64,000 nt of DNA from Rathayibacter oskolensis (GTDB lineage: Bacteria > Actinomycetota > Actinomycetes > Actinomycetales > Microbacteriaceae): the NCBI RefSeq assembly GCF_900177245.1, contig NZ_FXBM01000001.1, forward strand, positions 248,001 to 312,000, given 5' to 3'. The position numbers and the translations under genes are program-made. Below are positions 28,942-38,111 of this stretch, in pieces; the first letter of the stretch is position 1, and the number at the start of each line of letters is the position of its first letter. The notes under the pieces are model-generated. The model searched no databases, was not told the origin of the DNA, and was given only the letters and a program-made list of their open reading frames with translations.

Positions 28942-29735
28942 TCGTCCCCGCCGCCTACTCCCAGTGGGAGAAGCCGTTGCAGGGGTGGCGCATCCTCGTC
29001 CCCCGCGGAGGTCCCTGGGGTGACGGAGTCGCCGCCGCACTGCGCGCGAAGGGCGCCTCGCCCCTCGTCGCCCCGATGATCAACTTCGCGCCGACCGACG
29101 ACTTCCCGGCACTCGAGCAGGCGCTCGCCGATCTCGAGGCCGGCGCCTTCGACTGGATGACCGTGACGAGCGCGACGACGGTCGACGTGCTCTCGCTCCT
29201 GCGCACGACCGTTCCTCCGACCACCAAGGTCGCCGCCGTCGGCGAGACCACGGCGGCGGCGCTCGTCGCGGCCGGCTACTCCGTCGATCTCGTCCCCTCC
29301 GAGGACAACTCGGCCCGCGGCCTCCTCGCCGAGTGGTCGGAGGCGACCGGCGGACGTCATCCGCTCCGCGTGCTCACCCTCCGCTCCGAGATCGCGAAGC
29401 CCCTGCTGACCGAGGGCCTGACCCGCATCGGTCACGACGTCCGCTCGGTCGTCGCCTACCGGACCGTGGGCGTGCAGGTCGAGGACCGCGTCGTCTCGGA
29501 CGTCGCGAGCGGGGCCGTGCACGCGATCCTGGTGACCTCGGGCAGCGTCGCCGAGCAGGTGCAGCTGCAGCTGGGCCCCGTGCCCGAGACGACCCTGGTC
29601 GCGGCCATCGGCCCGCAGACGGCGAAGGACGCCCGGGCCTCCGGCCTGCGCGTCGACGTCGTCGCCGACGAGCGCTCGGCGTCGTCGCTGATCGACGCCG
29701 TGGTGCGCGTCGCGTCGGAGCGCGCCGGGCGCTGA
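28938..29735 (+). CDS. hemD: Uroporphyrinogen-III synthase
   Basis: 265 aa. Cyclises hydroxymethylbilane with inversion of ring D. The fold is poorly conserved, but ILVPRGGPWGDGVAAALRAKGA, DWMTVTSATTVDVL, AAVGETTAAALVAAGYSVDLVP and the second-half VTSGSVAEQ and IGPQTAKDARASGLRVDVVA are typical, and its place directly after hemC supports the call. GTG overlaps the hemC stop. Confidence 0.9.
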   Translation: MIVPAAYSQWEKPLQGWRILVPRGGPWGDGVAAALRAKGASPLVAPMINFAPTDDFPALEQALADLEAGAFDWMTVTSATTVDVLSLLRTTVPPTTKVAAVGETTAAALVAAGYSVDLVPSEDNSARGLLAEWSEATGGRHPLRVLTLRSEIAKPLLTEGLTRIGHDVRSVVAYRTVGVQVEDRVVSDVASGAVHAILVTSGSVAEQVQLQLGPVPETTLVAAIGPQTAKDARASGLRVDVVADERSASSLIDAVVRVASERAGR

Positions 29736-29868
29736 CCGGCGCGGACGCTGCGCCGGGCTGACCCCTTCTCGGGGGAGATCGCTCGCCGCCGCGGAGCTCT
29801 ACTGTCGGAGCCGCACCCGCTCGAGTGCGCAGCCGTTCTCTCCGCACCGCCGATCAAGGGAGCTCCCC

Positions 29869-31164
29869 GTGTCGCGCCTCCGAACCGCTCTCGCCCTCGT
29901 CGCCGGCGCGCTGGTCGCCGCGACGGCGCTCTCTCCCGCAGCGTCGGCCGACGCGGCTCTGCCGGTCGTGGTCGTCTCGGACGACATCACGACCGATCAG
30001 ACCTGGACGGCCGGCAGCGTCCACGTGATCCGGGGCGGCGGTGTCTTCGTCGCCGAGGGCGCGACGCTCACCCTCGAGTCCGGTGCGATCGTCAAGGGCG
30101 AGCCCGGATCGGTGCTCGGAGTCGTCGACGCGCCGAGCCGGATCCTCGCGCAGGGCACCGCCGCGGCGCCGGTCGTGATCACCTCGATCCGGGACGACTC
30201 GGCGGGTGGCGACTCGAACGGCGACGGTGCTGCGACGACTCCGGCCCCGGGGGACTGGAACGGGATCACGGTGCAGGACGGGTACTTCGGGGCGGGTCTC
30301 GGAGCGTTCTCGGGGACCCACACGCAGATCCGGTACGGAGAGGTCAACGCCGGCGGGCCCTTCTCCCTGCAGTCCTCGGCGATCCTCCAGCCGGGGAGGG
30401 CGACCTACCTCTCCGGTGACGTCACTCTGGTCGACTCCGATCTCGACGGCGGGCTCACGCTGACGTCGCGGAACGACGCCGAGGACTACTCGATCTTCCC
30501 GACGGTGCGGATCACCGGGAACCGGTTCACGGGAGGGGACGTCGAGATCTCGTCGCTCTCGACTCCGCGCTTCTCGCCGCTCGGTCGTCTCGTCGTGACC
30601 GGCAACACCGTCGAAGGCGCCTCCGGCCATCCACTCCGGATCTCGAGCGACACCCTGCTGCCGTCGTCGCTGACCGGCAATCGGATCATCGGCGGGGCCG
30701 CCGACGCGGTCGCCCTCTCGGGAGTGCTCGCCGAGGACCTGACGCTCACGCCCGCCCGAGCCGCCCGGCTCGTCGTCCTCGGCTCGCCGGACTACCTCGC
30801 CGGCCTGAAGGTGGGGGCGGGACACACGATGTCGGTGCTGCCCGGCGCCGTTCTGCGCTTCGAGCCGACCGGCGCGGCGACGGTGAACGCCCTGACCGTC
30901 GCCGGAACCCTCGCGGTGCTCGGCACGCCGAACCGGCCGGTCGTGTTCACCACCGACGGCCCGGGCACGTGGGGCGGCATCGCGGTCGCGGCGGCGGGCG
31001 GGCGACTGGCCGCGGCGGGCTTGCGGATCGAGAGCGCCGCCTCCGGACCGCTGAGCGACGTCGCCGCGGTCGCCGACCCGGTGCTGCTGACGGCCGCGAC
31101 GCCGCGCTGCGGGTACGCCGTGACGAGCGGGACGCTGCGCTCGGCATGCCTCCCCGGCCGCTGA
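29869..31164 (+). CDS. Secreted right-handed beta-helix-like protein
   Basis: 431 aa with a Sec signal peptide (hydrophobic core about residues 5-22, cleavage near ASA-DA). The mature protein is a run of short beta-strand repeats rich in Gly, Asn and Thr (VFVAEGATLTLESGAIVKGE, VRITGNRFTGGDVEI, LVVTGNTVEGASG), as in parallel beta-helix surface proteins; two Cys near the C-terminus may form a disulphide. No catalytic residues identified. Own promoter likely (TACTGT near 29799) and AAGGGAG 6 nt before the GTG. Sits between hemD and hemB. Confidence 0.75.
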   Translation: MSRLRTALALVAGALVAATALSPAASADAALPVVVVSDDITTDQTWTAGSVHVIRGGGVFVAEGATLTLESGAIVKGEPGSVLGVVDAPSRILAQGTAAAPVVITSIRDDSAGGDSNGDGAATTPAPGDWNGITVQDGYFGAGLGAFSGTHTQIRYGEVNAGGPFSLQSSAILQPGRATYLSGDVTLVDSDLDGGLTLTSRNDAEDYSIFPTVRITGNRFTGGDVEISSLSTPRFSPLGRLVVTGNTVEGASGHPLRISSDTLLPSSLTGNRIIGGAADAVALSGVLAEDLTLTPARAARLVVLGSPDYLAGLKVGAGHTMSVLPGAVLRFEPTGAATVNALTVAGTLAVLGTPNRPVVFTTDGPGTWGGIAVAAAGGRLAAAGLRIESAASGPLSDVAAVADPVLLTAATPRCGYAVTSGTLRSACLPGR

Positions 31165-31206
31165 TCCCACGAGGCCGCCCAGCCGCCGAGCCGTAGGCTG
31201 GAATCC

Positions 31207-32175
31207 ATGACCGCCATCCGTCCGCGGCGCCTCCGCACCACCCCGGCCCTCCGCCGGCTCGTGCAGGAGACGCGCATCCACCCGGCCCAGCTCGTCCTCC
31301 CCCTCTTCGTCGCGGAGGGGATCACCGAACCCCGCGCGATCGGCTCGATGCCCGGGGTCGTGCACCACTCCCTCGACAGTGTCCGCGGTGCGGTGACCGA
31401 GGCCGCGGAGGCGGGGCTCGGCGGTGTCATGCTCTTCGGCGTTCCGACGACGCGCGACGCGGTCGGCTCCGGGGCGACCGACCCCGACGGCGTGCTCAAC
31501 GCCGCCACGCGGGCCGTGGTCGCGGAGGTCGGCGACGACCTCGTCGTGCAGACCGACCTGTGCCTCGACGAGTTCACCGACCACGGCCACTGCGGCGTGC
31601 TCGACGACCGCGGGCGCGTCGACAACGACGCGACCCTCCTCCGCTACCAGGAGATGGCGCTGGCGCAGGCCGACGCGGGCTCCCACCTGCTCGGGCTCTC
31701 GGGGATGATGGACGGCCAGGTCGGCGCGATCCGCGCGGCGCTCGACGGAGCGGGGCGGATCGACACCGCGATCCTCGCGTACTCCGCGAAGTACGCGTCC
31801 AGCTTCTACGGCCCGTTCCGCGAGGCGGTCCAGTCGACGCTCGAGGGTGATCGGCGCACCTACCAGCAGGATCCGGCCAACCGCCGGGAGGGCCTCCGCG
31901 AGGCGACGCTCGACCTGGCGGAGGGCGCCGACGTCGTGATGGTGAAGCCGGCGATGTCCTACCTCGACGTCCTGTCGGACGTGGCCGCCGTGTCGGACGT
32001 CCCCGTCTGGGCGTACCAGGTGTCGGGCGAGTACGCGATGATCGAGGCCGCCGCGGCGAACGGCTGGATCGCGCGGGAGCCGGCGATCCTCGAGTCGGTC
32101 ACCGGCATCCTCCGGGCGGGTGCCGACGCGGTGCTCACCTACTGGGCGGTCGAGATCGCGCGCGATCTGCTGTAG
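31207..32175 (+). CDS. hemB: Delta-aminolevulinic acid dehydratase
   Basis: 322 aa. Condenses two 5-aminolevulinate molecules to porphobilinogen. [10 protein letters not shown], active-site lysines in [14 protein letters not shown] and [11 protein letters not shown], and the metal-site segment [18 protein letters not shown] (one Cys pair with His, an arrangement used to predict metal choice). ATG at 31207 with TAGGCT ending 7 nt upstream, so it is transcribed separately from the beta-helix gene. Confidence 0.96.
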   Translation: MTAIRPRRLRTTPALRRLVQETRIHPAQLVLPLFVAEGITEPRAIGSMPGVVHHSLDSVRGAVTEAAEAGLGGVMLFGVPTTRDAVGSGATDPDGVLNAATRAVVAEVGDDLVVQTDLCLDEFTDHGHCGVLDDRGRVDNDATLLRYQEMALAQADAGSHLLGLSGMMDGQVGAIRAALDGAGRIDTAILAYSAKYASSFYGPFREAVQSTLEGDRRTYQQDPANRREGLREATLDLAEGADVVMVKPAMSYLDVLSDVAAVSDVPVWAYQVSGEYAMIEAAAANGWIAREPAILESVTGILRAGADAVLTYWAVEIARDLL

Positions 32176-32216
32176 GGCGCGGTATCGCCCGCGATCTGCT
32201 GTAGGCGCGGTATCGC
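32162..32216. repeat. 27-bp direct duplication across the hemB stop
   Basis: gcgatctgctgtagg plus gcgcggtatcgc occurs twice (32162-32188 and 32191-32216, the second one base shorter). Each copy contains the last hemB codons and the TAG. GCGCGAT and ATCGC(c/g)C arms can pair, so each copy may fold. Confidence 0.8.
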
Positions 32217-32257
32217 GCGCTCGGCGTCCGCTGAGGAGCGCCCCGTATCGTGGGAGC

Positions 32258-33592
32258 GTGACCACCTCCGCGAACGACACCCTGTACGAGCGTGCCCGGC
32301 ACGCGATCCCCGGAGGCGTCAACTCGCCGGTCAGAGCGTTCCGCTCGGTCGGCGGCACGCCCCGCTTCATGGTCTCGGCGACCGGTCCGTACATCACCGA
32401 CGCCGACGGGCGCGAGTACGTCGACCTCGTCTGCTCGTGGGGTCCCGCCGTGCTCGGCCACGCGCACCCCGAGGTCGTGGCGGCGGTGCAGGAGGCGGCC
32501 GCCCGCGGTCTCTCGTTCGGCGCGTCGACCCCCGCCGAGACCGAGCTCGCCGAGCTCGTCGAGGCGCGCATCACGGCGGGAGGCGTCTCGCCCATCGAGA
32601 AGCTGCGGCTCGTCTCGACCGGTACCGAGGCGACCATGACCGCCATCCGCCTCGCCCGCGGAGTGACCGGTCGCGACCTGCTGGTCAAGTTCTCGGGCCA
32701 CTACCACGGCCACTCCGACGGGCTGCTGGCCGATGCCGGCTCCGGACTCGCGACGCTGGCACTGCCCGCCTCGGCCGGAGTGACCGCGGCCACCGCGGCC
32801 CAGACGATCGTGCTGCCCTACAACGACCTCGATGCGGTGCGCGCAGTGCTGGCCGAGCGCGGCTCCGACATCGCCGCCGTCATCACCGAGGCGGCCGCTG
32901 CCAACATGGGCGTGGTCGCTCCCGAGCCGGGGTTCAACTCCGCTCTCGCGGAGCTCGTGCACGCCAACGGGTCGCTGCTGATCATGGACGAGGTGCTGAC
33001 GGGGTTCCGCGTGAGCGCCGGCGGCTGGTGGGGGCTCGAGAACGCGGGCGCCGAGGAGCCGTACCGCGCCGATCTGTACACGTTCGGCAAGGTCATCGGA
33101 GGCGGCATGCCGGTCGCCGCGCTCGGCGGCCGCGCCGACGTCATGGACCACCTGGCTCCGCTCGGGCCGGTCTACCAGGCGGGCACGCTGTCGGGGAACC
33201 CGGTGGCCGTCGCCGCGGGCATCCGCACGCTGCAGCTGGCGGACGACGCGGTCTACGCCTCCCTCGACCGCACCGCCCTCACGCTGCAGCAGGAGGTGTC
33301 CGCGGCGCTGTCCGCCGAGGGCGTCGCGCACACCGTGCAGCGGGCGGGCAACCTGTTCAGCTTCGTGTTCTCGGATCTCGGCCGCCCGATCCGCGACTAC
33401 GCCGAGGTGCAGGCGCAGGAGGCGTTCCGCTATCCCGCGTTCTTCCACGCGATGCTCGCCGCGGGCGTCTCGCTGCCGCCGTCGGTGTTCGAGGCGTGGT
33501 TCGTGTCGGCGGCGCACGACGACGCGGCGATCGGGCGCATCGTGGACGCGCTGCCGGCCGCCGCGAAGGCCGCGGCGGCCGCGACCGCGTGA
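32258..33592 (+). CDS. hemL: Glutamate-1-semialdehyde 2,1-aminomutase
   Basis: 444 aa PLP enzyme. Converts glutamate-1-semialdehyde to 5-aminolevulinate. [16 protein letters not shown] at the N-terminus, [24 protein letters not shown], and [19 protein letters not shown] with the PLP lysine. GTG at 32258; TATCGT ends 6 nt upstream (leaderless). Last gene of the haem region. Confidence 0.96.
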   Translation: MTTSANDTLYERARHAIPGGVNSPVRAFRSVGGTPRFMVSATGPYITDADGREYVDLVCSWGPAVLGHAHPEVVAAVQEAAARGLSFGASTPAETELAELVEARITAGGVSPIEKLRLVSTGTEATMTAIRLARGVTGRDLLVKFSGHYHGHSDGLLADAGSGLATLALPASAGVTAATAAQTIVLPYNDLDAVRAVLAERGSDIAAVITEAAAANMGVVAPEPGFNSALAELVHANGSLLIMDEVLTGFRVSAGGWWGLENAGAEEPYRADLYTFGKVIGGGMPVAALGGRADVMDHLAPLGPVYQAGTLSGNPVAVAAGIRTLQLADDAVYASLDRTALTLQQEVSAALSAEGVAHTVQRAGNLFSFVFSDLGRPIRDYAEVQAQEAFRYPAFFHAMLAAGVSLPPSVFEAWFVSAAHDDAAIGRIVDALPAAAKAAAAATA

Positions 33593-33624
33593 GGCGCGGC
33601 GGCGGGGCTCAGCCCCGGCGCGCC
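33593..33624. terminator. Bidirectional terminator-like hairpin, hemL/MFS
   Basis: GGCGCG ... GGGGCT-c-AGCCCC ... CGCGCC: an inner 6-bp stem and an outer 6-bp stem between two convergent genes. It starts at the hemL stop and includes the stop codon of the MFS gene. Confidence 0.6.
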
Positions 33625-35087
33625 ACCGACTTCGGCAGCACGAACACGAGCGCGAACGCCGCGACGGCCATCAGTGCGCTGACGAGCATCGCGGGCGCCG
33701 AAGCGTCGAGGAAGCCCGAGGCGACGGTGTCGGGACCGGAGATGACGAGGCCGCCGAAGAGCACGCTGCCGATGACGGCGATGCCCACGGCCGATCCGAT
33801 GCGCTGGATGGCCGAGATCACACCGCTCGCCGCTCCCGCGTCCTGCGGGTCGACGGTGGCCACGATGAACTGCACGTTCGGCGCGATGAAGAACCCGTTG
33901 CCGAGACCCGCGATCAGCAGCGGCACCAGCAGCTGCCAGCTCGTGATCGAGTCGGGCGTCGCGTTGAGCAGCACCAGCCACACCCACAGCAGGCCGATCG
34001 CGACCAGAGCGCTGCCGATCACCAGGACGTTGCGTCCCAGGCGCGCGGTGAGGCGGTTGCTCTGCGAGGAGCTGACGATGCTGCCGATCGCGAACGGGAT
34101 CGAGACGAGACCGGACTCGAGAGCGGTGTGCCCGAGTCCGGACTGCCAGAGCAGCGAGATGGTGAAGAAGATGCTGGTGAACGCCGCGAAGTAGACCAGA
34201 GCGAGGATCACTCCTCCGGTGAAGGCGGGGTGGCGGAACAGCGACGGCGGGACGAGCGGCGTGCGGCCCCGTCGGGTGTAGACGAGCTCCCAGGCACCGA
34301 ACGCGGCGAGCAGCACCACGCCGCCGACGATCGACACGATCGTCCACAGCGGCCAGCCCTCGTCCTCGCCCTGGATGAGCGGGACCAGCAGCGCGACGAA
34401 CCCTGCCGACAGGAGGACGAGTCCGAGCCAGTCCACCCCGCCGCTCGTCGCGCGGTCGCCCGTGGCGAGCTCGCGGCGGGCGGGGAGCAGCATCGCGGCG
34501 GCGATGAGCGTGGCCACGCCGATCGGGAGGTTCACCCAGAACACGAGGCGCCAGCCGTTCTCGTCGCCGAAGGCCTGGATGATGAGGCCGCCGATGATCG
34601 GACCGAGCGCCGACGACACTCCGAGGACCGCGCCCATGATCGCGAACGCCTTGCCACGCGAGGGGCCCCGGAACAGGAGCTGGATGTAGGCGTTGACCGC
34701 GGGCACGAACATGCCGCCCGCGAGGCCCTGCACGACGCGCGCGACGACGAGCTGGAAGTCGTCGGCCGCGAGACCGCAGGCGAAGCTCGCGACGGTGAAC
34801 AGAGCGACTCCGCTGACGAAGACCCACTTGTGGCCGAAGCGGTCGCCGAGGCGGCCGCTCGGGATGAGCGCGAGCCCGAAGGCCAGCGCGTAGCCCGAGA
34901 TGATCCACGACAGGGTCGACTCGGAGGCGTCCAGCGTCGTGCGGATCGTCGGCAGCGCGACGTTGACGATCGTGGTGTCGAGCAGGGCGATGAACATCCC
35001 GGCGAGGAGCACGATGAGCGACCGCCACGCCCGGCGATCAGGGGCGGGAGGGGCGCCGGTGGCGTGCCCTGTCGACGTCTCGGTCAT
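33609..35087 (-). CDS. DHA2-family (14-helix) MFS drug exporter
   Basis: 492 aa, about 14 predicted membrane helices, EmrB/QacA type. DTTIVNVALPTI is the family motif in helix 1, SGRLGDRFGHKWVF the loop 2-3 motif A, and VQGLAGGMFVPAVNAYI motif C of antiporters. Exports lipophilic compounds by proton antiport; substrate unknown. AAAGG precedes the ATG. No TetR is adjacent; the nearest regulator (36.2 kb) is linked to another gene. Confidence 0.88.
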   Translation of the reverse strand: MTETSTGHATGAPPAPDRRAWRSLIVLLAGMFIALLDTTIVNVALPTIRTTLDASESTLSWIISGYALAFGLALIPSGRLGDRFGHKWVFVSGVALFTVASFACGLAADDFQLVVARVVQGLAGGMFVPAVNAYIQLLFRGPSRGKAFAIMGAVLGVSSALGPIIGGLIIQAFGDENGWRLVFWVNLPIGVATLIAAAMLLPARRELATGDRATSGGVDWLGLVLLSAGFVALLVPLIQGEDEGWPLWTIVSIVGGVVLLAAFGAWELVYTRRGRTPLVPPSLFRHPAFTGGVILALVYFAAFTSIFFTISLLWQSGLGHTALESGLVSIPFAIGSIVSSSQSNRLTARLGRNVLVIGSALVAIGLLWVWLVLLNATPDSITSWQLLVPLLIAGLGNGFFIAPNVQFIVATVDPQDAGAASGVISAIQRIGSAVGIAVIGSVLFGGLVISGPDTVASGFLDASAPAMLVSALMAVAAFALVFVLPKSVARRG

Positions 35088-35214
35088 GCGGAAGGAGCCT
35101 TTCGAGCGGAGGGGGAGTCGCGGCGCTCAGCGCCCCCGATTCGAGGGGCGGCAGCCGCAGGTGAACTCTCGCAGGACTAGCCGCGTTTCGCTCCGTCACC
35201 ACCTGTGCTCCCGC

Positions 35215-36078
35215 TCAGGCCCGAGGGGCGTCCGCCTCGGCGAGTGCCGACTCGAGGGTCGTCGTCGGCCGGCCGAGGAGGCCGCTGAGCGTCGGGTCGA
35301 CGATCCCGAGGCGCCGCTGCCTCGAGGCGCGGAAGATCCCGAGCATCATGTCCGCCCCGAACTCCGGGACCCCTGCGGAGATCAGACCCGCGCGGTAGTC
35401 GTCGTCGGTCACCTGCTGCACGCGGATCGGACGCCCGAGGGCCGCCGCGGCCGTCGCGGCGAGCTCGGTCATGTCCGCCGCCCGGTCCGAGGTGAGCGTC
35501 ACCACCGGCTCGACGAGCGTCTCGTCGAGGAGGAGGGAGGCGATGCCGGGGGCGAGGTCGCGATGGAACGTCCACGACACGGGCGCGTCGACCGGGATGG
35601 TCAGCACTCCGGTCTCGGCGGCGGTGCGGAGGAGTCGGAGGGGAGTGTCGGCGTAGAAGCCGTTGCGCAGCGCGGTGGACGCGACCGGGCTCTCGCGCAG
35701 CATCGTCTCCGTCGTCGCGTGCGTGACGGCGGGCGGGAAGGGCGACAGAGGGTCGGCGCCGACGTGGCTGGTGTAGAGGACTCGGCCGACGCCGGCGGCG
35801 CGCGCCGCCTCAATCGCGATCCGGTGCGCCTCGATGGCGGCCGCTCCGTGTCGCGGTGCCGAGACGAGGAGCACCCGGTCGGCTCCCTCGAACGCGGAGG
35901 CGAGCGACTCGGGATCGTCGTAGTCGCCGCGGCGGACGCGCACGCCTCGGTCGGCGAGCTCCGAGAGCTCCTCGGGACGCGTGGTGCTGATCCCGATGTC
36001 TCCGGGGTGTGCGCGCTCGAGCAGCTCGGTGACGACGGCACCGCCGAGACGGCCTCCGGCTCCTGTGATGACGATCAT
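35215..36078 (-). CDS. NmrA/QorB-like NAD(P)-binding reductase
   Basis: 287 aa atypical short-chain dehydrogenase. VITGAGGRLGGAVV is the N-terminal Rossmann motif; HVGADPLSPFPPAVTHATTE and ALRNGFYAD match the QorB-type quinone reductase/NmrA-like family. Likely a redox-stress or quinone reductase. AGGAGG 6 nt before the ATG. Transcribed divergently from a TetR gene through an intergenic region with two matching operators, so it is almost certainly that regulator's target. Confidence 0.82.
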   Translation of the reverse strand: MIVITGAGGRLGGAVVTELLERAHPGDIGISTTRPEELSELADRGVRVRRGDYDDPESLASAFEGADRVLLVSAPRHGAAAIEAHRIAIEAARAAGVGRVLYTSHVGADPLSPFPPAVTHATTETMLRESPVASTALRNGFYADTPLRLLRTAAETGVLTIPVDAPVSWTFHRDLAPGIASLLLDETLVEPVVTLTSDRAADMTELAATAAAALGRPIRVQQVTDDDYRAGLISAGVPEFGADMMLGIFRASRQRRLGIVDPTLSGLLGRPTTTLESALAEADAPRA

Positions 36079-36099
36079 GATGGTCCTCCTGGTAGCTGC

Positions 36100-36120
36100 G
36101 CTACCGACCGGTTCGGTAGC
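36100..36120. promoter_or_regulatory. TetR operator 1
   Basis: GCTACC-N9-GGTAGC; the half-sites extend inward to GCTACCGa and tTCGGTAGC, a near-perfect 21-bp palindrome. It lies just upstream of the NmrA-like gene. An additional inverted GGTAGC at 36091-36096 pairs with its left arm. Confidence 0.8.
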
Positions 36121-36134
36121 GCTGTGATACAGAC

Positions 36135-36155
36135 GCTACCACTGCTTTTGGTAGC
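36135..36155. promoter_or_regulatory. TetR operator 2 overlapping the tetR -10
   Basis: The same half-sites and spacing, GCTACC-N9-GGTAGC, centred 35 bp from operator 1. Its right arm runs into TAGCAT (36152-36157), the -10 that ends 7 nt before the TetR ATG, so the regulator would repress itself. Confidence 0.8.
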
Positions 36156-36164
36156 ATCGTCACC

Positions 36165-36872
36165 ATGCCGCCCGAATCCCTCCCCGCCCGCGAGCGGATC
36201 CTCCTCGCCGCCCTGGAGCTCCTCGACGAGGGAGGCGCCGACGCGGTGTCGACGAGAGCGGTCACCGCCAGAGCCCAGGTGCAGGCGCCCGCGATCTACC
36301 GCCTCTTCGGCGACAAGGACGGGCTCCTCGAGGCCGCCGTCGAACGCGTCTACGCCGACTGGGTCGCCGCCAAGACCACGAAGGTCCTGCCGGAGGACCC
36401 CGTCGACGCCATCCGCACCGGGTGGGACGACGCCGTCCGCTTCGGACTCGACCACCCGGCGGCGTACCGCATCGTCCAGGCGCGGACCGATCCCGGTCCC
36501 GCGATCGCGCTCGGCTCCTCGCTGCTCCGAGAGAAGGTGCTCCTCGTCGCGCGCGCGGGACGCCTCCGCGAGACGCCCGAGCGCGCCTGCTCCCTGCTGC
36601 AGGCCGTGGGTCGCGGAGTGACGCTCACGCTGCTCGACACTCCTCCGGAGCGGCGCGACCTGCGGATGGCCGAGGTCGCCCGTGAGTCGACGATCGCGGC
36701 GATCACCACGGACCCGCCGGCCGGGGGTGCGGTGAGGCTCGCCTCGACGGCGGTGGCGCTGCGGGCGCTGCTACCCGCGACCGAGCGCCTCCTGCCCGCC
36801 GAGAAGCAGCTCATGGAGGTCTGGCTGGAGCGGATCGCGGACGACGCGCCCCGCGGCGGCGCTCCGCGCTGA
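36165..36872 (+). CDS. TetR-family regulator
   Basis: 235 aa. N-terminal helix-turn-helix: RERILLAALELLDEGGADAVSTRAVTARAQVQAPAIYRLFGDKDGLLEAA, typical TetR. The C-terminal ligand/dimer domain is diverged. Leaderless ATG. Predicted to bind the two GCTACC-N9-GGTAGC sites in front of it and control both itself and the divergent NmrA-like reductase. Confidence 0.9.
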   Translation: MPPESLPARERILLAALELLDEGGADAVSTRAVTARAQVQAPAIYRLFGDKDGLLEAAVERVYADWVAAKTTKVLPEDPVDAIRTGWDDAVRFGLDHPAAYRIVQARTDPGPAIALGSSLLREKVLLVARAGRLRETPERACSLLQAVGRGVTLTLLDTPPERRDLRMAEVARESTIAAITTDPPAGGAVRLASTAVALRALLPATERLLPAEKQLMEVWLERIADDAPRGGAPR

Positions 36873-36895
36873 CGTCGCGCGTCTCGTGGCATCGG

Positions 36896-37267
36896 TCAGC
36901 GCCGGCGCGACTCCGCGAGGCGGGCGCAGTCGATGCAGAGCTCCGCGGTGGGACGCGCCTCGAGGCGTGCCGCGCCGATCGGGCGGCCGCAGTGCGCGCA
37001 GGCGCCGTAGTCGCCGGTCTCGAGGCGCTGCCGGGCCGCAGCGAGGTCGCGCTCGGTCAGGGCCAGAGCGTCGCGGACCCCGGCCATCCGCGACCACTCC
37101 GCCGACAGCGGCGTCCCCTCCGGATCGTGCTCGTCGTCGGCGGTGCCGTCACCGCGCGCGAGCAGCAGCTCGCTCAGCGCCTCGTCGAGACGGGCCGCCT
37201 CGAGGCGCGTCTGCGCCTGCCTCTCGGCGAGGAGCTCGTCGAGGAGGCGCGTCTCGTCGTGATCCAT
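36896..37267 (-). CDS. DksA/TraR-type C4 zinc-finger protein
   Basis: 123 aa. A helical coiled-coil N-terminus (about residues 1-85) and a C-terminal four-cysteine zinc finger CAHCGRPI...LCIDCA, as in DksA/TraR proteins that reach into the RNA polymerase secondary channel. Actinobacteria also carry other members with unclear roles. GGAG 8 nt before the ATG at 37267. Converges with TetR. Confidence 0.85.
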   Translation of the reverse strand: MDHDETRLLDELLAERQAQTRLEAARLDEALSELLLARGDGTADDEHDPEGTPLSAEWSRMAGVRDALALTERDLAAARQRLETGDYGACAHCGRPIGAARLEARPTAELCIDCARLAESRRR

Positions 37268-37386
37268 CGGCACCGCTCCATGGTCCCACCGCCACCGGTG
37301 GGAGTGCTCCGATCGACTCCCGGACGGGGGCGGCATTGTGGGTTTCGGCGCTGACCCAGGGGAGGGGGCCGGGGCACACTAGAGGC

Positions 37387-38100
37387 ATGCCCGTCGTGAC
37401 CGTGCTCCCCGACCGCCTCGAACTCCGTCTCACCGCGGCCGAGCGCCTCCTGGCCCTCCACCGCGGCGACGTCGTGATCGACCGGGCGAACATCCGGTCG
37501 GCGACGGTCACCGAGGATCCGTGGATCTGGGTCCGCGGGATCAGGGCGCCCGGGACAGCGATCCCGCTCACGATCGCCGCGGGGACCTGGAAGTTCCACG
37601 GCGGCAAGGACTTCCTGCTGATCAAGCGGACCGCGGTGGCGGTCGTGATCGACCTGGCCGACGAGGACTACGCGCGCCTGATCATCAGCACGAAGCACGC
37701 CCCTGAGCTCCTCGCGGCGCTGCAGCTCGGCACCGCGACCGCGGCGATCCCCGTGATCGAGACCGACGACCTGGTGATCGTTCCCGAGGTCGCCGAGCAG
37801 GCGGCGGCGAGGATGGCCGCCGCGACGGCGAGTCCGGAGGAGGCGAGCGCCGCCGAGGAGAGCACGGAGGAGCCGAGCACGGAGTCGGCGGGCCCCGAGG
37901 AGCCGATCACAGAGGCGGCGAGCCCCGCCGAGCCGAGCCCTGCGCCCGCAGAGCCCGCCCAGCCCGAGACGACCGCGCCCGTCGCCCCCGCCCAGCCGGC
38001 GAAGCGGCCCTCGAAGCCGCGCACGCGCGCCCCGCGCGCCGACTCCTCCGTCGGGCACGCCTCCGCCGAGCCGAGCGGCGCCACAGAGGCCGCCGAGTAG
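37387..38100 (+). CDS. Unknown protein with a long acidic Pro/Ala/Glu tail
   Basis: 237 aa. Residues about 1-120 form a compact beta-rich domain (RLELRLTAAERLLALHRGDVVIDRANI, WKFHGGKDFLLIKRTAVAVVIDL) reminiscent of small PH-like domains, though no family is recognised. Residues about 135-237 are low-complexity: Glu/Ser/Pro/Ala repeats turning basic (KRPSKPRTRAPR). No signal or membrane helix. CACACT ends 6 nt before the ATG. Confidence 0.7.
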   Translation: MPVVTVLPDRLELRLTAAERLLALHRGDVVIDRANIRSATVTEDPWIWVRGIRAPGTAIPLTIAAGTWKFHGGKDFLLIKRTAVAVVIDLADEDYARLIISTKHAPELLAALQLGTATAAIPVIETDDLVIVPEVAEQAAARMAAATASPEEASAAEESTEEPSTESAGPEEPITEAASPAEPSPAPAEPAQPETTAPVAPAQPAKRPSKPRTRAPRADSSVGHASAEPSGATEAAE

Positions 38101-38111
38101 ACGACGACCCC

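Noticed and set aside
33609-36872. DHA2 exporter as a target of the TetR regulator
   Set aside because: No GCTACC-N9-GGTAGC site lies in front of the exporter; both sites are between the TetR and NmrA-like genes.
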